Below, one piece after another: positions 35,819-42,639 of a stretch of 64,000 bases of DNA. This stretch comes from JAIVJM01 sp963816985 (lineage in GTDB: Bacteria > Acidobacteriota > Blastocatellia > Pyrinomonadales > Pyrinomonadaceae). The position numbers and the translations under genes are program-made. The stretch spans positions 4,402,001 to 4,466,000 of the forward strand of contig CAWFMF010000004.1 in the NCBI GenBank assembly GCA_963816985.1, written 5' to 3'. Below the pieces are notes generated by a model. It was not told where the DNA came from, ran no database searches, and saw nothing but the letters and a program-made list of their open reading frames with translations. Position 1 is the stretch's first letter. Each line of letters begins with the position of its first letter.

Positions 35819-36664
35819 TTATGATTGGTGAATGATGCGTCGCAGCTCGGTCATCTCGCCGCCGTCGCTGGCGCGTATGATAATGGCCGCGCGGCCCGAA
35901 GTGAAACGCGGCAGGAGCGCGCGGACGACCGCCAAGCCGTCCGCGTCCGTGTTCGTGTTGAGGATGATGGGCCGGAAGGTCGTCCCCAGAACTTTGACGA
36001 TGACTTCGGCGTCGGCCACCGACTGCTGCCCGTAAGCCCCGCGCCCGACGTGTATCTTGACCGTCGCCAACTGACCGGCGCGGAAGTCGCCCTCGTCGTC
36101 CAGAAGGCTCAGGTACAACTCCTCGACCGCCGCCGACGCCGACGCTCGTTCCCCCGCCTCCACCGTCTCTGCCGCCGGGACGCTCTCGCTCTCGACCACG
36201 TCCGGGGCCGACGCCTTCGTCGCCGCTTTCTTCGGAGTCTGCGCCGGAGCGACGGGCTCTGCCTTCTCTGTCGGCGTTTCTTGCGGGGGTGCTTCGGTGA
36301 CGACCGCCTTCGACTTCGACTTGGCCGCGCGGCCTTCCGTTGTCTTCTTCGCTTCGGGCGCTTCCGCTGCGGCGGCAGTGTCGCGCGCGCCGTCGTGTTC
36401 GCCCATGCGCTTGAGGTCTTCGACGCGTCCGGCGCGGATGGCGGCGCAGATAAGCTTGTGCTGCCGCTGCAAACGCTCGGTCAGGACTTTTTCGTCGAAG
36501 CCTTTGGCGATGAGGTCTTCGTAGGTCGTGCGCTTGCTCGCGATGATCGCGCCGCCGACGTAGACGAGCGACAGGAGGAGGGGCGTGTCGAGCCCCTTGT
36601 CCTCGGTCTGGACGTGATAGGTGACGCCTTCGTGCGGGATGTCGGTGTTGAATCCTGTGATCAC
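35819..36664 (-). CDS. Conserved hypothetical protein (MITGFNTDI type)
   Basis: 281 residues. The N-terminal block of about 70 residues (ITGFNTDIPHEGVTYHVQTED, then LLLSLVYVGGAIIASKRTTY) is a pattern I associate with conserved hypotheticals of Acidobacteriota. A long Ala/Glu/Lys/Pro-rich linker (about residues 90-185) leads to a C-terminal beta-rich domain (YLSLLDDEGDFRAGQLATVK, PIILNTNTDADGLAVV) that looks like a carboxypeptidase-regulatory or Ig-like fold. Cytoplasmic by lack of signal or membrane segments. Function unknown. It lies 13 bp upstream of thiS on the same strand. Confidence 0.7.
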   Translation of the reverse strand: MITGFNTDIPHEGVTYHVQTEDKGLDTPLLLSLVYVGGAIIASKRTTYEDLIAKGFDEKVLTERLQRQHKLICAAIRAGRVEDLKRMGEHDGARDTAAAAEAPEAKKTTEGRAAKSKSKAVVTEAPPQETPTEKAEPVAPAQTPKKAATKASAPDVVESESVPAAETVEAGERASASAAVEELYLSLLDDEGDFRAGQLATVKIHVGRGAYGQQSVADAEVIVKVLGTTFRPIILNTNTDADGLAVVRALLPRFTSGRAAIIIRASDGGEMTELRRIIHQS

Positions 36665-36810
36665 AAAAAACTAAGTTCGAGCCGGACTCCGGCGACGGGC
36701 GCGGAATGGAAAATCAACTCTTGAGAGCGGGTATCGAGCACAGTAACACAGCCCCGAAAGGCGGTCAATCTCCTTTCAAAAGAGGGTTTTGCACCCCTCC
36801 GGCCAATCGC

Positions 36811-36839
36811 TTGACACCCACCGAGGCATGCACTACGAT
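36811..36839 (+). promoter_or_regulatory. Sigma-70 promoter of the nuo operon
   Basis: TTGACA (36811-36816) and TACGAT (36834-36839) are separated by exactly 17 bp. It is the best match in the 256-bp divergent gap and lies 82 bp upstream of the nuoA start. A leader of about 75 nt would precede the coding region. Confidence 0.6.
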
Positions 36840-36920
36840 TACTTTGTACCATGATTCTCAATCTCTTGTGTGGTCTCTCGCGGGGCCGTCTTTTCAGCGC
36901 CGGGCTGATGGGAGGTCGGT

Positions 36921-37415
36921 GTGTTCAACCTGTCTGACTACCTGCCGATTTTGCTCATGTTCCTCGTCGCCTTCGGCTTCGCAGGGGGCAACGTCCTGCT
37001 CTCGCAGTTCGTCGGGCAGCGCAAGGCGACGCGCACCAAGACGATGCCCTACGAGTGCGGCAAAGACCCTGTGGGCAATGCGCGCGAGCGTTTCTCCGTC
37101 AAGTTTTACCTGATCGCGATGATCTTCATCCTCTTCGACATCGAGCTGATTTTCCTGATGCCGTGGGCGGTGGTCTTCAAGACTTTGACGGAGCAGGGGC
37201 TCGGCACGCTCGTCTACGTCGAGATGATGATCTTCGTGGCGCTCCTGCTCGTCGGCTACGTCTACATCCTCAAGAAGGGGATGTTCGAGTGGAACGAGCG
37301 GGCGCGGCAGGAGGCCGAGGCCGAGGCGCGCGTGCTCGCCGAAAAGGAAGGCCGTCGCCGTCGCGGGGCGACGAAGGTCGCGCCCGTCGCCGCAGCGGCG
37401 CGGGTGGCTTCGTAG
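36921..37415 (+). CDS. nuoA: NADH-quinone oxidoreductase subunit A
   Basis: First gene of the complex I operon: a 164-residue membrane subunit of the proton-pumping NADH dehydrogenase. Three helices (YLPILLMFLVAFGFAGGNV, FYLIAMIFILFDIELIFLM, VYVEMMIFVALLLVGYVYI) flank the conserved loop YECGKDPVGNARERFSVKFY. The C-terminal basic tail of about 45 residues is longer than usual. The start is GTG 36921 behind GGGAGG. nuoB follows after 16 bp. Confidence 0.96.
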   Translation: MFNLSDYLPILLMFLVAFGFAGGNVLLSQFVGQRKATRTKTMPYECGKDPVGNARERFSVKFYLIAMIFILFDIELIFLMPWAVVFKTLTEQGLGTLVYVEMMIFVALLLVGYVYILKKGMFEWNERARQEAEAEARVLAEKEGRRRRGATKVAPVAAAARVAS

Positions 37416-37431
37416 CGGGGAGGAAGTTTTT

Positions 37432-38070
37432 ATGGGTTTAGAGAATGTCATCGCCGAGGCGCTGCCGGAAGTCCTGACGACGAAACTGGACGCGCTCGTC
37501 AACTGGGCGCGCAAGTCGAGCCTGTGGCCAGCGACCTTCGGCCTCGCCTGCTGCGCCATCGAGATGATGAACGCGACTTCGGCGCGCAACGACCTCGCCC
37601 GCTTCGGCTCCGAGGTTTTTCGCGCGAGCCCGCGTCAGGCCGACGTGATGATCGTTTCGGGCCGCGTCTCGCGCAAGATGGCCCCCGTCCTGCGGCGCAT
37701 CTACGACCAGATGCCGGAGCCGAAGTGGGTCATCTCGATGGGCGCGTGCGCCACTTCGGGCGGCGTCTTCGACAACTACGCCATCGTGCAGGGCGTGGAT
37801 AAAGTCGTCCCCGTGGACGTGTACATACCGGGCTGCCCGCCGCGCCCCGAAATGCTCATCCACGCCGTGATGATGCTTCAGGACAAAGTGATGAAGGAGT
37901 CTCTGCGCGACCGCAAGGACGTGCCGAACGAGGAGGCTTACGAGGCCGTGCCGCCGGGCACGCTCCCCGCGTCCGGCGTCTCCGCCACCAACGAGGCCGC
38001 CGCGCAGGAGGACTTGCCCCCGCGCCCCTACACCATCGCGTCGCGCCACGAGCGCCGACGTTCGTCGTAA
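37432..38070 (+). CDS. nuoB: NADH-quinone oxidoreductase subunit B
   Basis: The peripheral-arm subunit that binds the terminal [4Fe-4S] cluster N2 and faces the quinone site. All four cysteine ligands are present: C40 and C41 in FGLACCAIEMM, C106 in SMGACATSGG and C135 in YIPGCPPRPE. The core matches the family; about 40 extra residues at the C-terminus (NEEAYEAVPPGTLPAS...) are low complexity. A heptamer element follows the stop immediately. Confidence 0.97.
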   Translation: MGLENVIAEALPEVLTTKLDALVNWARKSSLWPATFGLACCAIEMMNATSARNDLARFGSEVFRASPRQADVMIVSGRVSRKMAPVLRRIYDQMPEPKWVISMGACATSGGVFDNYAIVQGVDKVVPVDVYIPGCPPRPEMLIHAVMMLQDKVMKESLRDRKDVPNEEAYEAVPPGTLPASGVSATNEAAAQEDLPPRPYTIASRHERRRSS

Positions 38071-38073
38071 AGA

Positions 38074-38162
38074 AGCTGTTAGCGATTAGCAGTTAGCTGT
38101 CAGCTCAAGACTGGCAGCCTTATCTTCTGGCTAATTGCTAAAGGCTAAAAGCTGAAAGCTCT
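38074..38162. repeat. Heptamer inverted-array element 10 (AGCTGTT type), nuoB-nuoC junction
   Basis: Left arm 38074-38108 (AGCTGTT, AGCGATT, AGCAGTT, AGCTGTC, AGCTCAA). Right arm 38128-38162 (TGGCTAA, TTGCTAA, AGGCTAA, AAGCTGA, AAGCTCT). The spacer is 19 bp. It begins 3 bp after the nuoB stop and ends 4 bp before the nuoC ATG, so it accounts for the whole junction. Confidence 0.85.
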
Positions 38163-38166
38163 TGAT

Positions 38167-38715
38167 ATGTCCCAAGACGTTGAGCGCGAGAAGCAGATAG
38201 AGAGGGCGTCGAAGGCGACGGTCTCGGCCTACCCGTTGCCGCCGGTCGAGTTGGTGGCGGCGATGCGGGAGGAGCACGCGGGGTGGGTCGCGGAGGTCAT
38301 AGAGGCGTTCGGCGAGTTGACGCTCGTCGTGCCGCGCGAGCAAATCCTCGCCCTCTGCACGTTTTTGAAGACCGCTCCCGGCTTCGAGTTCGACCTCCTC
38401 GCCGACATCGCGGGCGCGGACAGAGGGCAGGAGGAGGAGCCTCGCTTCGAGGTCAACTACCACCTCTTCTCGACGAAGCGTTTCCACCGCGTGCGCCTCA
38501 AGGTGCTTTTGAACGAGGAGGACACGCGCTTGCAGTCGGTGACGGGCGTGTGGCGGACGGCCAACTGGCACGAGCGCGAGACGTTCGACATGCTCGGCGT
38601 CATCTTCGAGGGCCATCCAGACCTGCGCCGCATCCTCCTGCCCGACGACTGGCAGGGGCACGCGCTCCGCAAAGACTTCCCGCTGCGCGGCTACGAGCCG
38701 TACAGCCTGACTTAG
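38167..38715 (+). CDS. nuoC: NADH-quinone oxidoreductase subunit C
   Basis: The 182-residue 30-kDa-type subunit of the complex I peripheral arm. Family signatures are present: FLKTAPGFEFDLLADIAGAD, NYHLFSTKRFHRVRLKV, SVTGVWRTANWHERETFDM, the block LGVIFEGHPDLRRILLPDDW and GHALRKDFPLRGYEP. It is not fused to NuoD. The start ATG 38167 lacks a Shine-Dalgarno because the heptamer element occupies that space. The stop TAG at 38713 overlaps the next element. Confidence 0.96.
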   Translation: MSQDVEREKQIERASKATVSAYPLPPVELVAAMREEHAGWVAEVIEAFGELTLVVPREQILALCTFLKTAPGFEFDLLADIAGADRGQEEEPRFEVNYHLFSTKRFHRVRLKVLLNEEDTRLQSVTGVWRTANWHERETFDMLGVIFEGHPDLRRILLPDDWQGHALRKDFPLRGYEPYSLT

Positions 38716-38800
38716 TTCAAAGTTCAAAGTTCAAGGTTCAAAGTTTAAGAAAAAAGCTTTGGCCTTCGACTTTGAACCTTGAACTTTGAACTTTGAACTT
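38714..38800. repeat. Heptamer inverted-array element 11 (AGTTCAA type), nuoC-nuoD junction
   Basis: Left arm 38714-38748: AGTTCAA three times, GGTTCAA, AGTTTAA. Right arm 38771-38800: TTTGAAC, CTTGAAC, TTTGAAC, TTTGAAC, TT. The spacer is 22 bp. It overlaps the nuoC stop and abuts the nuoD ATG with no intervening base. Confidence 0.92.
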
Positions 38801-40021
38801 ATGTCCGTCTCTACCAAAAACATTCCGCCGCAGTTCGAGGTCGTGGATCAGCCGCTGGACACGCAGATGACGATCTCGATGGGGCCGCAGCACCCCTCGA
38901 CGCATGGCGTGCTGCGACTGGAGCTGGTGCTCGACGGCGAGATGGTCGTCAAGTGCACGCCCGACATCGGCTACCTCCACACGGGGATGGAGAAGCTCTT
39001 CGAGTACAAGAAGTATCAGCAGGGCATCGTCATCACCGACCGGATGGACTACCTCAACCCGCTCGGCAACAACCTCGTCTATGTGATGGCGGTCGAGAAG
39101 CTTCTGGGGATTGAGATACCCGAACGGGCGCAGGTCATCCGCGTCATGTTCTGCGAGTTGCAGCGCATCGCCTCGCACCTCGTCTGGCTGGGGACGCACG
39201 CCCTCGACATCGGCGCGATGACGGTCTTCTTCTACTGCTTCCGCGAGCGCGAGAAAATCCTCAACCTCATCGAAGCCGCGTCGGGCGGGCGGATGACGCC
39301 CTCCTACTTCCGCATCGGCGGGCTGATGATGGACTTGCCCGCGGGCTTCGAGCGTCGCGCGCGCCAGTTCACGCGCGACTTCCCGAAGGCCGTTGACGAG
39401 TTCCACACGCTGCTTTCGGGCAACACGATTTTCCAGAGCCGCACGCAGGGCGTCGGCAAAATCACCGCCGAGGACGCCATTGACTGGGGCCTGACGGGGC
39501 CGTGCCTGCGCGGCAGCGGCATCGGTCTCGACCTCCGCCGCGTCAACCCTTATTCGGGCTACGAGACCTACGACTTCGACGTGCCGGTCGAAGAGGGCTG
39601 CGACGTGTGGGCGCGCTACATGGTGCGGATGCGCGAGATGCGCGAGTCTCTGAAGATTACGGAGCAGGCGCTCTCAAGGCTCGCTCCCGGCCCCGTCAAG
39701 GCCGACGCGCCGAAGGTCGTTTTGCCGGAGCGCGAGGCGATGAAGACGCACATGGACGCGCTCATCCATCACTTCCTGATTGTCGCCGAAGGCTTCAACG
39801 TCCCGGCGGGCGAGGTTTATCACCCGATTGAGGCTTCGAAGGGCGAACTCGGCTGCTACGTCAAATCCGACGGCGGCCCCAAGCCCTCGCGCGTCCACTT
39901 CCGCGGCCCCTCGTTCGTCAACCTCTCCGCCCTCCCCCACATGGTCGAGGGCGAGATGATCGCCGACGTGGTCGCCGTCATCGGCTCGATTGACATCGTG
40001 CTCGGAGAAATAGACCGATAA
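38801..40021 (+). CDS. nuoD: NADH-quinone oxidoreductase subunit D
   Basis: The 49-kDa-type subunit (406 residues) that with NuoB forms the quinone-binding pocket. The pocket motif SMGPQHPSTHGVLRLELVLDG is near the N-terminus, followed by CTPDIGYLHTGMEKLFE, DRMDYLNPLGNNLVY and the C-terminal RGPSFVNLSALPHMVEGEMIADV with final EIDR. ATG 38801 gives MSVSTKNIPPQFE; an earlier in-frame ATG lies inside the repeat. No Shine-Dalgarno is visible because the repeat arm abuts the start. Confidence 0.97.
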   Translation: MSVSTKNIPPQFEVVDQPLDTQMTISMGPQHPSTHGVLRLELVLDGEMVVKCTPDIGYLHTGMEKLFEYKKYQQGIVITDRMDYLNPLGNNLVYVMAVEKLLGIEIPERAQVIRVMFCELQRIASHLVWLGTHALDIGAMTVFFYCFREREKILNLIEAASGGRMTPSYFRIGGLMMDLPAGFERRARQFTRDFPKAVDEFHTLLSGNTIFQSRTQGVGKITAEDAIDWGLTGPCLRGSGIGLDLRRVNPYSGYETYDFDVPVEEGCDVWARYMVRMREMRESLKITEQALSRLAPGPVKADAPKVVLPEREAMKTHMDALIHHFLIVAEGFNVPAGEVYHPIEASKGELGCYVKSDGGPKPSRVHFRGPSFVNLSALPHMVEGEMIADVVAVIGSIDIVLGEIDR

Positions 40022-40024
40022 AAG

Positions 40025-40102
40025 CCGTGACGGGTGAACCGTGACAGGTGACAAGATAGAACTTGTCTTTACCTGTCACCTGTCACCTGTCACCTGTCAC
40101 CG
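40025..40102. repeat. Heptamer inverted-array element 12 (CTGTCAC type), nuoD-nuoE junction
   Basis: Left arm 40025-40059 (CCGTGAC, GGGTGAA, CCGTGAC, AGGTGAC units). Right arm 40071-40102 (four CTGTCAC-type units). The spacer is about 11 bp. It begins 3 bp after the nuoD stop and ends 5 bp before the nuoE ATG. Confidence 0.9.
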
Positions 40103-40107
40103 ATTTT

Positions 40108-40668
40108 ATGAGTGAGCAGTTCACGCCCAACAATCCTTTGCCGCAAGGCGCACCCGTGCCGGAGGAGATGGCCGTCTTCTCGCCGGAGGTCGAGGCCGAG
40201 ATTGACCGCCACCTTGCCAAGTACCCGGTGAAACGCTCGGCGATTCTGCCGCTGATGTTCATCGTGCAGCGCGAGCGCGGCGGCTGGCTCGACCCGCCGG
40301 GCGTCGCGTACTTGGCCGACCGCCTCGGCGTCCGCATCACCGACATCTGGGAGGTCGCCACCTTCTACTCGATGATAAACACGGAGCCGGTCGGCAAGTA
40401 CCACTTGCAGGTCTGCCGGACGCTCTCGTGCAAGATTCTCGGCGCGGGCAAGATTACGGAGCAGTGCTCGCAACGCCTCGGCATCAAGCCGGGCGAGACG
40501 ACCGAAGACAAGATGTTCTCGCTCTCCGAGGTCGAGTGCCTCGGCTCCTGCGGCACCGCGCCGATGATGCAGATCGGCTTCGACTACTACGAGAACCTGA
40601 CGGGGGAGAAGGTTGACGACATCATCGAACGCTGCAAGTCCGGCCAGCTCGACAACGGCGTCCGGTAA
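40108..40668 (+). CDS. nuoE: NADH-quinone oxidoreductase subunit E
   Basis: The 24-kDa-type, thioredoxin-fold subunit (186 residues) carrying [2Fe-2S] cluster N1a. The four ligands are in VCRTLSCKILG (CX4C) and VECLGSCGTAPMMQI (CX3C), spaced as usual. EVATFYSMINTEPVGKYHLQ precedes them. ATG 40108 was chosen because the upstream in-frame codons are translated repeat. The 30-bp gap to nuoF holds a short remnant of TTGAATC/GTAAATC-like heptamers. Confidence 0.96.
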   Translation: MSEQFTPNNPLPQGAPVPEEMAVFSPEVEAEIDRHLAKYPVKRSAILPLMFIVQRERGGWLDPPGVAYLADRLGVRITDIWEVATFYSMINTEPVGKYHLQVCRTLSCKILGAGKITEQCSQRLGIKPGETTEDKMFSLSEVECLGSCGTAPMMQIGFDYYENLTGEKVDDIIERCKSGQLDNGVR

Positions 40669-40698
40669 AAGCCGTCGAATCTTGAATCGTAAAATCTT

Positions 40699-42024
40699 AT
40701 GTTCATCGGCGCGATAGGTTGCGAACCCTTACAGCTTCGGCGCGTGCAGTTGGAGAACTCGCGCACGCTCGACGTGTATCGCAAGAACGGCGGCTACGAG
40801 GCGCTTAAAAAAGTGCTCGACGGGATGTCGCCGGACGACGTGATTGGCGAGGTCAAGAAGTCTGCCTTGCGCGGGCGCGGCGGGGCAGGCTTCCCTACGG
40901 GCATGAAGTGGAGCTTCGTGCCGAAGGATTCGCCGAAGCCGAAGTACGTCGTCTGCAACGCGGACGAGTCCGAGCCCGGCACTTTCAAAGACCGCTACCT
41001 GATGGAGCGCGACCCGCACATGCTCATCGAGGGCATGCTCATCGCCGCCTACGCGCTCGGCTCCAAAGCCTGCTACATCTACACGCGCGGCGAGTACCGC
41101 TACCTCATCGAACTCATGGACGAGGCGATTGAGGAGGCGCGCGCCGCCGGGCTCGTCGGCGAAAAGATTCTGGGCACGGACTTCAACTGCGAGGTCTACA
41201 CGCACACGGGCGCGGGCGCGTACATCTGCGGCGAGGAGACGGCGCTCCTCAACTCGCTCGAAGGCTTGCGCGGACACCCGCGCATGAAGCCTCCGTTCCC
41301 TGCCGTCGCGGGTCTCTACGGCTGCCCGACCGTCGTCAACAACGTCGAGACGCTGACCGCCGTCCCCGACATCATCAAGATGGGCGGCGAGGCATGGCAG
41401 AAGCTCGGCACGGAGAAGAGCGGCGGGACGAAGGTCTGGTCGGTGTCGGGCCACGTCAAACGCCCCGGCGTCTACGAGCTGCCGATGGGCTACGACGACA
41501 TGGAGAAGTTCATCCTCGAAGACTGTCAGGGCATCACGAACGGGCGGCAACTCAAGGCCGTCATTCCCGGCGGCTCCAGCGTCTACATCATGCCCGCCTC
41601 CGACATCGTCGGCAAAAACGTCTTGATGGATTACGAGGGGCTCGTCGCCGCCGGTTCGATGGTCGGCTCCGGCGGCTTCATCGTCATGGACGACACGGTG
41701 GACGTGTTCGAGTCCACGAAGAACCTGACCGAGTTCTACAAGCACGAGTCCTGCGGCTGGTGTACGCCCTGCCGCGAGGGCACGGACTGGCTAGTCAAAG
41801 TCTTCAAGCGCATCGCGGCGGGCGAGGGACGGCCCGAAGACGCGCAACTCCTGCTCGACCTCTGCGACAACATCGAGGGGAAATCTTTCTGCCCCTTGGG
41901 CGACGCCGCCGCGTGGCCCATCCAGTCGGCGGTCAAGAAATTCCCCGAAGACTTCCGCCGCCACCTCCTGCCGATTGCGGCGGGCAACGGCGGCAAGACG
42001 AAGGAAGGCTTACCGACGACATGA
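40699..42024 (+). CDS. nuoF: NADH-quinone oxidoreductase subunit F
   Basis: The 51-kDa-type NADH-binding subunit, 441 residues, with FMN and [4Fe-4S] cluster N3. The nucleotide site is GRGGAGFPTGMKWSFV (about residues 60-75), followed by NADESEPGTFKDRYLMERDPH and GAGAYICGEETALLNSLEG. Cluster ligands are the three cysteines of ESCGWCTPCREGTDW (about 349-355) and the Cys of KSFCPLGDAA (about 397). The stop TGA overlaps the next ATG (ATGA, 42021-42024), so the guest gene downstream is translationally coupled. Confidence 0.97.
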   Translation: MFIGAIGCEPLQLRRVQLENSRTLDVYRKNGGYEALKKVLDGMSPDDVIGEVKKSALRGRGGAGFPTGMKWSFVPKDSPKPKYVVCNADESEPGTFKDRYLMERDPHMLIEGMLIAAYALGSKACYIYTRGEYRYLIELMDEAIEEARAAGLVGEKILGTDFNCEVYTHTGAGAYICGEETALLNSLEGLRGHPRMKPPFPAVAGLYGCPTVVNNVETLTAVPDIIKMGGEAWQKLGTEKSGGTKVWSVSGHVKRPGVYELPMGYDDMEKFILEDCQGITNGRQLKAVIPGGSSVYIMPASDIVGKNVLMDYEGLVAAGSMVGSGGFIVMDDTVDVFESTKNLTEFYKHESCGWCTPCREGTDWLVKVFKRIAAGEGRPEDAQLLLDLCDNIEGKSFCPLGDAAAWPIQSAVKKFPEDFRRHLLPIAAGNGGKTKEGLPTT

Positions 42025-42449
42025 GCGCCGGGCGTTTGAACTTGAAAGGAAATCGCGCGCGGCTTCAACGCCTCGCGTTGCTCGCGTTCGTCGCGGCGTG
42101 CGCCTTCCTGCTCGCCCCGCAGACACGCGTCTCGGCGCAGTGTCCGACGACGGACAAGCCGATTAACAAGCAGATTCGTTTCGCAACGGGGCGTTCGAGC
42201 ACGACGGTGCGCGACACCATCCGGCTCTGCACGAGCCACGAGTATTTCCTCAAGGCGCGCGCCGGGCAGCGGATGACCGTCCGCCTCGTCACCGGCAGGA
42301 AGACCTCCTTCACCATCTACACGACCAACATGCGCCTTTCCGACGGCGCGAAGAACTGGTCGGGCGAGTTGGAAGAGACGGGCGAGTATCAAATCAGCAT
42401 CGGCACGGACGCGACGGCGCGCTACACGCTCGAAGTGACGATCCGGTAG
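42021..42449 (+). CDS. Small secreted protein of unknown function inside the nuo operon
   Basis: 142 residues from ATG 42021, overlapping the nuoF stop by 4 bp. The N-terminus has basic residues and a hydrophobic signal segment (LALLAFVAACAFLLAP) followed by the likely cleavage TRVSAQ. The mature part of about 100 residues is beta-rich, with a cysteine pair (SAQCPTTDK and IRLCTSHEY) and the segment YFLKARAGQRMTVRLVTG. That resembles the bacterial pre-peptidase (PPC-like) beta-sandwich found at the ends of secreted enzymes. It is not a complex I subunit. I can give no function. Confidence 0.75.
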   Translation: MSAGRLNLKGNRARLQRLALLAFVAACAFLLAPQTRVSAQCPTTDKPINKQIRFATGRSSTTVRDTIRLCTSHEYFLKARAGQRMTVRLVTGRKTSFTIYTTNMRLSDGAKNWSGELEETGEYQISIGTDATARYTLEVTIR

Positions 42450-42463
42450 ACGGAGGTACTGTG

Positions 42464-42631
42464 ATGATTTTTAACGTAACGCTCGACCGCGACGAGGACG
42501 GCATGTGGGTCGTCGAATGCCCTTCGATTCCCGGCTGTGTCAGTCAAGGGCAGACGAAGGAAGAGGCATTAGAAAACATCAAGGATGCGATTCGCCTCTG
42601 CCTCCAAGTACGTGCTGAAAAGGGTTATTAA
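42464..42631 (+). CDS. Orphan HicB-like antitoxin domain protein
   Basis: A 55-residue protein with a good GGAGG Shine-Dalgarno. The sequence reads MIFNVTLDRDEDGMWVVECP, then SIPGCVSQGQTKEEALENIK, then DAIRLCLQVRAEKGY. This is the compact partial RNase H fold of HicB/UPF0150 proteins (characteristic W-V-ECP-x-PGC-xSQG and EEAL-NI-DAI). In toxin-antitoxin pairs HicB neutralises the mRNA interferase HicA. No HicA gene is adjacent and the HicB lacks a C-terminal DNA-binding domain, so it is probably a solitary regulator or relic. It lies 14 bp after the secreted protein and 8 bp before nuoG. Confidence 0.85.
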   Translation: MIFNVTLDRDEDGMWVVECPSIPGCVSQGQTKEEALENIKDAIRLCLQVRAEKGY

Positions 42632-42639
42632 TTAAAAAA

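Noticed and set aside
38714..38800. CRISPR-like array
   Set aside because: The repeat unit is only 7 bp with no unique spacers between units and no cas genes; the second half is inverted.
42464..42639. Complete HicAB toxin-antitoxin module
   Set aside because: Only the HicB-like part is present; flanking sequence is fully accounted for by the secreted-protein gene and nuoG, leaving no room for hicA.
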